From assembly GCF_016862215.1 (NCBI RefSeq), contig NZ_BOMN01000023.1:147678-211677 (forward strand): 64,000 bases of DNA, in the 5' to 3' direction. Below, in pieces: positions 57,769-64,000 of the stretch. The DNA is from Winogradskya humida (lineage in GTDB: Bacteria > Actinomycetota > Actinomycetes > Mycobacteriales > Micromonosporaceae). The notes beneath the pieces are model-generated. The model was given only the letters and a program-made list of their open reading frames with translations, had not been told where the DNA came from and did no database searches. The translations under genes and the position numbers were made by a program. How positions within the stretch are numbered: position 1 is the stretch's first letter; each line of letters opens with the position of its first letter.

Positions 57769-58808
57769 TTTCCTCGGCTGGCGACCCCGTCCGTGATCTC
57801 CTTGATCGCGCGCACCACACGGACACCGATCGGGTCGAGCTCGACCTGGATGCTGGGTTGGCTGACGTCCTCCTCCGTGCGGAGCAAGGGAGAGCGGCCG
57901 ACAGAACGGGTGCGACCACAAAGGTCTACCTCCGGACAATGCTTGAGCTTCAAGAGGAGGGCGTCTCAAAAGAGTCTGTACACTATGCGCTTGCTGTGCG
58001 CCTCGCCGAGCCCCTGGAGGTGGTGACACAGAAGGTGAATGAGATGGCGAAGAGCGGAATGGTTCCGCGTTGGAAAACGGCTTCCGAGTTGCTCACCGAA
58101 GGAGGCGTGGCAATGGCCACCGCCACGGCTCTCATGGAATGGGGAACTGCAGAGCCTTCTGCGGAGGAGTGCCGGCAAGAGCTGGCGGACCAGAGTCTGA
58201 GGGTCGAGAAGGACCTTCGTCGGACTGTCACCGGGCAGTGGCACGCCCGGCTCTCGCGCAACACGTCGCCCCGCCGCAATCACTGGCAGACGAAGGTCAC
58301 CTACTTCCGGGCGGCCCACGAGCTTCTCGTCGCTCACCCGGACGCCCCGCTGACCTGGAGAAGTATCGTCGCCGCTGCCCGGCCCTACGGGTGCCGCAGC
58401 ACCTTCTACGAAGTAGCCGGTTCCCATGCCCGCCACCGCATGGTGGATGACCTAATCGCTGACGGCCGGCCCGACTCAGTCCAGCTCGCCTGGTGCTACC
58501 TGCGCACTGACCCGGTGGAACAACTTCTCGACGAAACCAAGGTCTGGTCCTACTGGCCGTACCGGCAACAGTTGCTAGTCCGACTGAGCTCCGAGAACAT
58601 GTCGCCCGCGCAGATGACGACCGCCCTGATCGAATCGGTGTCCACTTGGGCTCGAGAGAATGAAGCTCTTGCCGCGGCGACGAGCCATACGCCACCCGCC
58701 TGCGCTGTCGAAGATCTCACCATCCTGCATCGAGGTGAGCTCGCCGCGGTTCGGGCCGCCGCACAACTCTCCGAAGTGCTCCTGAACGCCATGGCACATG
58801 TTCGCTGA
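57765..58808 (+). CDS. Unknown protein coupled to the sigma factor
   Basis: A 347-residue soluble protein, ATG 57765 overlapping the sigma stop (ATGA). An acidic N-terminal ~60 residues precede helical segments (KVYLRTMLELQEEGVSKESVHYALAVRLAE) and a probable helix-turn-helix (TWRSIVAAARPYGCRSTFYEVAGSHARH, residues ~200-230), then a long helical tail. I recognise no family. Codon third positions are less GC-biased than in neighbouring core genes, suggesting acquired DNA. It could regulate the sigma factor or act with it at DNA. Confidence 0.7.
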   Translation: MISSAGDPVRDLLDRAHHTDTDRVELDLDAGLADVLLRAEQGRAADRTGATTKVYLRTMLELQEEGVSKESVHYALAVRLAEPLEVVTQKVNEMAKSGMVPRWKTASELLTEGGVAMATATALMEWGTAEPSAEECRQELADQSLRVEKDLRRTVTGQWHARLSRNTSPRRNHWQTKVTYFRAAHELLVAHPDAPLTWRSIVAAARPYGCRSTFYEVAGSHARHRMVDDLIADGRPDSVQLAWCYLRTDPVEQLLDETKVWSYWPYRQQLLVRLSSENMSPAQMTTALIESVSTWARENEALAAATSHTPPACAVEDLTILHRGELAAVRAAAQLSEVLLNAMAHVR

Positions 58809-58834
58809 CCAAGTTCCGGGGACCGGCTGGTCGA

Positions 58835-59050
58835 GTGGCCTGGCGGATTTTGGTGATGGTGATGGTGCGCAAGCGGGCCGCGCAGCGCGGGTTCGAGTTG
58901 TCCCGAAAGGGTGGGTTGTCGAGGCGGACCTTGGCCTGGCTGACCCCGAACCACCGATTGGCGCGTGACTATGAACGTAACCCGGTGGTCTCCGAGGAGA
59001 TGACCCGATGGGCCGCACTCAGCCAGATGCTACGCCGGATCATCCGACCA
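58835..59050 (+). pseudogene. Transposase C-terminal remnant (IS5-type)
   Basis: One frame encodes LSRRTLAWLTPNHRLARDYERNPVVSEEMTRWAALSQMLRRI, the C-terminal YREK-like part of IS5/ISL2-type DDE transposases (compare ERTLGWLMHHRRLVRDYE in the intact copy at 18119). The Glu of the DDE triad and everything upstream are lost or degraded. From here to 59381 no other gene is apparent; the stretch is less GC-rich than the flanks. Confidence 0.8.
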
Positions 59051-59381
59051 CCACCTGCGGTGCCACACCCTGCAATAAGCCCGAACAGCAACTCTCTAAA
59101 GAGCTCGCTAAAGACACCGAATGTGGTGGCAAAAAGTCCAACCTTGGAAGTGCACGGAGAGGATCATTACATCGGCTTAGATTGTCCCCATGGGATTCGC
59201 AGGCCGAATATGCGGGCGAATAATCGACAAACTTGAACAGCCTCGAATGACCTTTCATCCGCGGCCGTTCGGGCGACTCGAACGCCGACTCCGGGGTGCG
59301 GCCGATGGGCGTGGTGTCCAGCACGGAGAGCCGGACGGGTGGGCTGGCGAACACAGTTCTCCTTCCTTCGTAGGGAGCTTC

Positions 59382-59999
59382 ATGGGACACACGCCGACCA
59401 CCACGCGGGGCCGCGCGACCCGCGGCCGCATCCTCGACGCGGCCGCTGAGCTCATCCAGCGGCACGGCGTCGCGGCAGTGACGCTGGATGATGTCGAACG
59501 CGCCGCCGGGGTCGGCCGCAGCCAGCTCTACCACTACTTCGACGACCGGGACGACCTCGTCCGCTCGGTGGTCCACGCGACCGTGGACACCGTGCTGGCC
59601 GCGCAGGAACCACTGCTCCTGCATGTCGACACGGTCACCGGCATCGACCACTGGTTCGACGCGATCGTGGCCAACGGGACCCGGCAGGACGCCGTGGGTG
59701 GTTGCGCGATCGGCTCGCTGGCCGCTCAGCTCGGCGGCCGGGACGACCTCGCCCGGCAGGCATTCGTGGACGCCTTCGCCCGCTGGGAGGCCCCCCTCAT
59801 CGCGGGTCTGCGCCGGATGCAGGAGTCGGGCGACCTGCTCCCGAACGTGAACGTGACGGAGCTCGCCGACCTCACCATGGCCGCGATCCAGGGCGGCCTG
59901 CTGCTGGCCCAGGTCCGCCGCTCACCCGACCAGCTCCGGCTGGCCCTGCGCGGCGCCCGGGCGGCCTTGGATGATGCGCTCACGCCCCTGCCCACCTGA
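59382..59999 (+). CDS. TetR-family regulator
   Basis: A 205-residue regulator, ATG 59382 with GGGAG six bases upstream. HTH: ILDAAAELIQRHGVAAVTLDDVERAAGVGRSQLYHYFDDRDDLV. The C-terminal domain (GIDHWFDAIVANGTRQDAVGGCAIGSLAAQL ... ALRRMQESGDL) is of the YxaF/LmrA-like type common in actinobacteria. It is followed closely by convergent genes and has no obvious divergent target; the next gene on the opposite strand (60010) ends 10 bp away. Confidence 0.9.
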   Translation: MGHTPTTTRGRATRGRILDAAAELIQRHGVAAVTLDDVERAAGVGRSQLYHYFDDRDDLVRSVVHATVDTVLAAQEPLLLHVDTVTGIDHWFDAIVANGTRQDAVGGCAIGSLAAQLGGRDDLARQAFVDAFARWEAPLIAGLRRMQESGDLLPNVNVTELADLTMAAIQGGLLLAQVRRSPDQLRLALRGARAALDDALTPLPT

Positions 60000-60009
60000 T
60001 CGACACGGT

Positions 60010-60861
60010 TCAGTGCGCGCTCAGGTCCGATGCGGTCGTGGCTATGACGGAGAGTAGCTGGAGTTTGTCGTAGCTCTCGCTGCCGGGAACGGCCGTGTAG
60101 ACAAGCAGGGAATGGGCCTGGTCCGGGTCGAGGAGGGCCTGGCAGGTGAGTTCGAGGTGGCCGACCTCGGGGTGGACGTAGCGTTTGACGTGCTGGTAGG
60201 TCACGCCGATTTCGTGGTCGGTCCAGAGGGTGCGGAATTCCTCGCTGCGGGCGAGCAGGAGGCGCTGCAGGTGCGCGGCGTGCGAGTCCGGGCCGCGCAG
60301 GGTTACTACCCTGCGTAGTCCCGAGGCGAAGACGCGGGCGTGCAGCGGGTGGTCGTCCGGGTGGTAGAGAGCGCGGAAGGCCGGGTCGGTGAACCAGCGG
60401 TAGCCGATGCTGCGCGCCGGGCCGGTGTACCGGCTGAGGTCGCCGGTGAGGGCCACGCCGAGCGCTGTCTGCCGCAGGGTCTCACCGAGCTCGGTGACGA
60501 TCTCGGCGGGCGTGTCGGTGAGACGGTCGAAGATGCGCAGCATGCCGGGGCTGATGTGCTCGCCACCCGTACCAGTCGCGGGCGGATTGTGCCCGGCCAG
60601 CCGGAACAGGTGGTCGCGTTCGTCGTGCGACAGGTGCAGGCCCTGGGCGATCGACGCGATCAGGCGGTCGGAGGGGTGCGGGCCGCGTTCGCGTTCCAGG
60701 CGGCTGTAGTAGTCCGCCGAGAGGTGGCAGAGCGCGGCGACCTCCTCCCGGCGCAGGCCGCTGGTCCGGCGGCGCGTCCCGCGGGGCAGGCCCACATCCT
60801 CGGGTTGCAGGGACTCCCGGCGGTGGCGCAGGAATGCGGCGAGCCCGGCACGATCGATCAT
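60010..60861 (-). CDS. XRE-family regulator with MmyB-like ligand domain
   Basis: A 283-residue regulator. N-terminal HTH (LAAFLRHRRESLQPEDVGLPRG...LRREEVAALCHLSADYYSRLERERG) and a C-terminal MmyB-type PAS-like domain that may bind a fatty acid or other small molecule. It is divergent from an SDR gene (60958), a very common actinobacterial arrangement in which the regulator controls the oxidoreductase. A fragment of a second copy of its 3' end lies at 56510-56632. Confidence 0.92.
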   Translation of the reverse strand: MIDRAGLAAFLRHRRESLQPEDVGLPRGTRRRTSGLRREEVAALCHLSADYYSRLERERGPHPSDRLIASIAQGLHLSHDERDHLFRLAGHNPPATGTGGEHISPGMLRIFDRLTDTPAEIVTELGETLRQTALGVALTGDLSRYTGPARSIGYRWFTDPAFRALYHPDDHPLHARVFASGLRRVVTLRGPDSHAAHLQRLLLARSEEFRTLWTDHEIGVTYQHVKRYVHPEVGHLELTCQALLDPDQAHSLLVYTAVPGSESYDKLQLLSVIATTASDLSAH

Positions 60862-60957
60862 AGTCTGGTTATACCGCTCACCCCGGTGGAGAGGGATCGC
60901 TCAGCCTGGGATCGGTAAGCCGTGGATAACGCCGCTTCCGGCGCGCATCGTAAAGAC

Positions 60958-61902
60958 ATGCCACGTACACCTGCCTTCACGGTCCCCAGCCTCACCGGAA
61001 AACTCGCCGTCGTCACCGGCGCCTCCGACGGGGTCGGCCTGGGCCTGGCCACCCGGCTCGCCGGCGCCGGTGCCGAGGTCGTCATGCCCGTCCGCAACCA
61101 GCGCAAGGGCTCAGCTGCGATCGCTGCGATCCTGAAGCAGCATCCGGACGCCGTCGTCTCCCTGCGAGAGCTCGACCTGTCGTCACTGGAGTCCGTCGCC
61201 GCGCTCGGCGCCACGCTGCGGGCCGAGGACCGGCCGATCCACCTCCTCATCAACAACGCCGGTGTCATGACGCCGCCCGAGCGGCAGGTCACCGCGGACG
61301 GATTCGAGCTCCAGTTCGGCAGCAACCACCTGGGTCACTTCGCCCTCACCGGTCACCTGCTGCCACTGCTGCGCGCCGGCCGGGCCCGGGTGACGTCGCA
61401 GCTCAGCATCGCCGCGAACCAGGGAGCGATCAACTGGGACGACCTGAACTGGGAACGGTCGTACAACGGGGGCCGCGCGTACAGTCAATCGAAGATCGCC
61501 TTTGGTCTGTTCGGGTTGGAGCTGCAGCGGCGCAGCCTGGCCGGGGGCTGGGGCATCACCAGCAACCTCGCCCACCCGGGCATCGCCCCGACCAGCCTGC
61601 TGGCGGCACGTCCCGAGGTCGGTCGGGCCCGCGACACGGTGGGGGTGCGGGTCATCCGGGCGCTGTCCGCGCGTGGGTTGCTTGTCGGGACCCTGGAGAC
61701 CGCCCCGCTCCCGGCATTGCTCGCCGCTACCGCAGTGGATGGTGGGGGACGCTTCTACGGTCCCAGCGGCCCGGGCCACCTAGGCGGTGCGCCCGCCGAG
61801 CAGGCGCTCTATTCGCGGCTGCGCAGCGAGGACGAGGCTCGCCGCATCTGGCAGATCTCCGAGGACCGTACGCGAACCGCCTTCCCGGTCGCCGCCGCTT
61901 AG
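60958..61902 (+). CDS. SDR oxidoreductase, target of the divergent XRE regulator
   Basis: A 314-residue SDR, ATG 60958; the ribosome site is weak. It has [12 protein letters not shown] (NADP-binding, TGxxxGxG), NNAGVM, and the catalytic AYSQSKIAF; the usual Ser of the SS motif is in SQLSIAAN. It has a long C-terminal extension like the retinol-dehydrogenase group. Partner regulators of this arrangement often respond to electrophiles or lipids; the substrate is unknown. Confidence 0.88.
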   Translation: MPRTPAFTVPSLTGKLAVVTGASDGVGLGLATRLAGAGAEVVMPVRNQRKGSAAIAAILKQHPDAVVSLRELDLSSLESVAALGATLRAEDRPIHLLINNAGVMTPPERQVTADGFELQFGSNHLGHFALTGHLLPLLRAGRARVTSQLSIAANQGAINWDDLNWERSYNGGRAYSQSKIAFGLFGLELQRRSLAGGWGITSNLAHPGIAPTSLLAARPEVGRARDTVGVRVIRALSARGLLVGTLETAPLPALLAATAVDGGGRFYGPSGPGHLGGAPAEQALYSRLRSEDEARRIWQISEDRTRTAFPVAAA

Positions 61903-61918
61903 ACAGGTGTCCGGATCC

Positions 61919-62418
61919 TCAGGATTCAGCCAGGTCGGCGGTGAAGACCGAGTCGGTGGTTCGCAGGTAGAGGCGGCTTCCGCGGGTGCTGACGACGTTC
62001 ATCTTCTTCACCGGGGTGAGGGCGGCCGGACCGGGCCTGGTGATCGGTGACCCGGATCAGCGGGAATCCCATGTAGTAGTAGGCCCACGTCGTGCGAGGA
62101 CCCACGTTCAACGCGTAGCAGTCGGCGATGTCGTCAAACCCGGACGGCGGCCAATAGGCCCACAGTTGCCGTCCGTACTCGTCGAAGAGGGTGAGACCGC
62201 CGGCGCTGAACGGATCTCCGCTGTAGACACCCTCATCGAAGTAACCCGCCCAGATGGTGCCCGGCTCGTCGACGGCGAGATGCGCGACGCCATCGCCGAC
62301 CCGGAACGACCGCAACGCCCGGCCGGACGCGCTGAACACCTGAGCGTTGTCCGGCACCGGCTCGAACGGCCGGCGCAACGAGGCCTTCCCCGTCATTCAG
62401 AACCGGAAGCTTCGCCAT
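61919..62418 (-). pseudogene. Beta-propeller-like protein, broken by frameshifts
   Basis: Three reading frames together give one protein: KLPVLNDGEGL (start side, from ATG ~62418), then, after a shift near 62380, FEPVPDNAQVFSASGRALRSF...VDEPGTIWAGYFDEGVY...LTLFDEYGRQLW...DIADCYALNV...TTWAYYYMGFPLIRV, and after another shift near 62030, LTPVKKMNVVSTRGSRLYLRTTDSVFTADLAES to the stop at 61919. The middle section is typical of an actinobacterial beta-propeller-like family. At least two frameshifts mean it is inactive; the upstream limit is uncertain. Confidence 0.8.
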
Positions 62419-62560
62419 CCGGCGGCATTGCAGCGTACGTACCAACGTCGTCAACCACTCCCCGAGTCGACCAAGATCATAGCTGTGGAACGGGAAGCGG
62501 GTGTCCACTCGGCGCTCGAGCGCTCGGCGGTATGTGAGTGCGCTGCTACCGATTTGGCAG

Positions 62561-62902
62561 TCAGGGATCAAGGAGTGCTTGGTCCTGCCAAACGTCCTCA
62601 TACCCGGGCGCCAGAATCACGCCGAACCCAGGCGGAAGCGCCAGGTACGGCAGCAATTCGGGGAAGTGATCCTTGGCGTGTTCGACGTGGACGGGGCTGA
62701 AGAACTCATCGTCGTCGTGGGGGATCTGCCCGCCTCGCCACACGTACCAGCCGTCGGACTGCCCGACGGGCAGATGACGAATGGCGTTCAACGGTTCCAG
62801 CTCAGTTGCTCGCCCCAGAGCAACCCCGGTCAACGTCCCAGGCCCAGGTCGAAGCGAGGGGACGCCGAGCCGGCGGCACACCCGACGCTGCGCCCAGAAC
62901 AT
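62561..62902 (-). CDS. Imm33-like protein
   Basis: A 113-residue protein if it starts at ATG 62902 (a GTG at 62908 is also possible). The C-terminal ~55 residues, WYVWRGGQIPHDDDEFFSPVHVEHA...PYLALPPGFGVILAPGYEDVWQD, match the pattern of Imm33-type immunity proteins of polymorphic toxin systems. The first ~45 residues are Arg-rich and poorly conserved in appearance. No toxin gene is adjacent, so it may be an orphan immunity gene or have another role. Confidence 0.6.
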   Translation of the reverse strand: MFWAQRRVCRRLGVPSLRPGPGTLTGVALGRATELEPLNAIRHLPVGQSDGWYVWRGGQIPHDDDEFFSPVHVEHAKDHFPELLPYLALPPGFGVILAPGYEDVWQDQALLDP

Positions 62903-62988
62903 CCGCACGCCCGATCTTTGCACGTCGATCGTCGTGCTCGTTGAGGCCCTGGTGGAGCACGAACTCCCGTGCGGCAAGCTGCGCCGCG

Positions 62989-63603
62989 TCAGGGCGTCGG
63001 CGGGTCGGCCGGTCTGGCTCGCTGTGGGTGGATTGTCTCGTGCCGGGCCAGCATCGCGACGAACTCGGCGATCTTCCGGGTGCGGGTCTCGGCGCGCTTG
63101 ACGCCGTTGACGCGGGTGATGAGGGAGAAACGGTTGGTGTTGGTGAGTACGTCGAACATTGCCTGCGCCGAGGGGTCGGCGGCGATCGCGGCCAGCAGGT
63201 CGGCCGGCATCTGCGCTTCCGACGGCGGCGCGTAGGCGGCCGTCCATCGCCCGTCCGCCTTCGCGGCTTCCACCGCGGCGTGGCCCGCGGGCAGCATCAG
63301 GCCGGCTGCTTCCAGGCGGGCCACGTGGGCGACGTTGCGCTGGGACCAGACGCTGCGGGGCTGGCGCGGGGTCAACCGCCGCCAGGAACTCTCCTCGTCG
63401 CGCTTGCGGGCCTGCCCGTCGATCCAGCCGAAGCACAGTGCCTCGTCGACCGCCTGCTGCCAGGTCAGCGTGGTGACCGAGCCGCCCTTCCTGGTCAGGG
63501 CGAGCCACACACCAGGGGAAGTGGTGTGGTTGGCGAGCAGCCACACGCGCAGCGCCGCGCCGTCGGCCACGATCAACTCGTCCAGTTCGGTTGCTCCCAC
63601 CAC
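62989..63603 (-). CDS. YdeI-family protein
   Basis: A 204-residue protein starting at GTG 63603. Conserved segments are AALRVWLLANHTTSPGVWLAL, ALCFGWIDGQARKRDEESSWRRLTPR, WSQRNVAHVARLEAAGLMLPAG and the C-terminal DUF1905-like tail with RETRTRKIAEFV-type ending. YdeI/OmpD-associated proteins bind antimicrobial peptides or act in envelope stress in enteric bacteria; the role in actinomycetes is unclear. It is intact, in contrast to its neighbours. Confidence 0.85.
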   Translation of the reverse strand: MVGATELDELIVADGAALRVWLLANHTTSPGVWLALTRKGGSVTTLTWQQAVDEALCFGWIDGQARKRDEESSWRRLTPRQPRSVWSQRNVAHVARLEAAGLMLPAGHAAVEAAKADGRWTAAYAPPSEAQMPADLLAAIAADPSAQAMFDVLTNTNRFSLITRVNGVKRAETRTRKIAEFVAMLARHETIHPQRARPADPPTP

Positions 63604-64000
63604 AGCAGGCTAGTCGAGCGATCATCCTGAGTGGCGACGTGCTCGCGGAACGGCAACCGGCGCTGACCAAGCGCGTTCAGCGGTACGTAAGACACTGCGT
63701 GACCCTTGACCAACGCGGCCATAGCGGGAGCGGCCGTCGTAACCGGTCTCGACGTCCGGTCGGCCCAGTCAATCGCACACGCGTCGGCGCGGTTCGAGCT
63801 GTCAGGCCGTGACCCGTTCGATTGATCTCTGTCTCGGCGGCGCCGTCGAGCTCGGATGCGAGCCGGCGGGCCAGCGCCAGGGTCGGCCCTTCCTGCCGTT
63901 CCACAGGCTGAGCGTACGGACGCCATCCATCGCGAGTGATCCATCGCTGTCTAGGTCGTCGGCAGGCATGGATGCGGGGCCACCCGCCCTGTCAATGGGC
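63604..64000. other. Right edge, no confident gene
   Basis: About 400 bp with overlapping short frames on both strands but no conserved motif that I can identify. On the minus strand, one frame contains ERQEGPTLALARRLASELDG and another AALVKGHAVSYVPLNALGQ, which could be pieces of a decayed gene upstream of the YdeI gene. Nothing firm can be said. Confidence 0.4.

Noticed and set aside
63677..63904. A 75-residue minus-strand ORF at the right edge
   Set aside because: No start context, no motif and heavy Arg bias; it could be a fragment, but there is not enough evidence for a gene.

Overview
The window is 64 kb of very GC-rich DNA with tightly packed genes on both strands, frequent GTG/TTG starts, many 4-bp start/stop overlaps, lipoproteins, Ser/Thr kinase, TetR/MocR/STAS regulators and an FxSxx-type RiPP locus. 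This points to a soil actinomycete, most likely a Micromonosporaceae such as Actinoplanes. That assignment is inference from gene content and composition; no rRNA or intact tRNA gene is present.

Layout. 1-12.9 kb: end of an FG-GAP-like protein, a GDSL-type lipoprotein, an SDR enzyme, a PknB-type kinase, a chemoreceptor, a TetR / siderophore-interacting protein / FMN-protein operon with tandem operators, a bifunctional penicillin-binding protein with a GT4 glycosyltransferase, and an APH-like phosphotransferase. 13-17.2 kb: an atypical response regulator, then a compact oxidation operon (P450, 3Fe-4S-type ferredoxin, ferredoxin reductase, SDR alcohol dehydrogenase) whose genes would form one electron-transfer and oxidation chain. 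17.6-32.8 kb: a small actinobacterial protein family present twice, an IS5-type element, lipoproteins, aminopeptidase N, an orphan sugar-binding protein, a PQ-loop membrane protein, a deaminase, an ADP-ribosylglycohydrolase, an exported pyroglutamyl-peptidase-like protein whose nucleophile Cys appears to be Ser, and a divergent MocR/EamA pair around a perfect 20-bp palindrome.

32.9-44.7 kb is the most interesting part. A six-gene overlapping run encodes an FxSxx-COOH system: a 55-residue precursor ending FQSFI, a radical SAM/SPASM protein fused to a HExxH domain, an AAC(3)-family acetyltransferase, two TIR-like FxsC-type proteins, and a 1277-residue ParA-like/TIR-like/NTPase/TPR protein (FxsT). 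The radical SAM enzyme probably forms a three-residue cyclophane on the precursor; the TIR and STAND-like proteins suggest a signalling or conflict role. On the other side of one hydrolase gene lies an opposite-strand three-gene operon (repeat protein, two-TM protein, CAP12/Pycsar-type TIR protein) that looks like a compact defence module without a recognisable nucleotide cyclase.

44.7-53.8 kb: a response regulator / histidine kinase / GerMN lipoprotein operon, paired STAS proteins, hydrolase, nucleoside deoxyribosyltransferase-like protein, GAF-GGDEF cyclase, and a TetR-MMPL exporter pair with tandem operators and a strong terminator. 53.8-64 kb is decayed accessory DNA: frameshifted or truncated genes (small membrane protein, GrpB, beta-propeller protein, XRE regulator C-terminus, transposase) interspersed with intact regulators, an ECF-like sigma factor triad, an XRE/SDR divergent pair, an Imm33-like protein and a YdeI-family protein.
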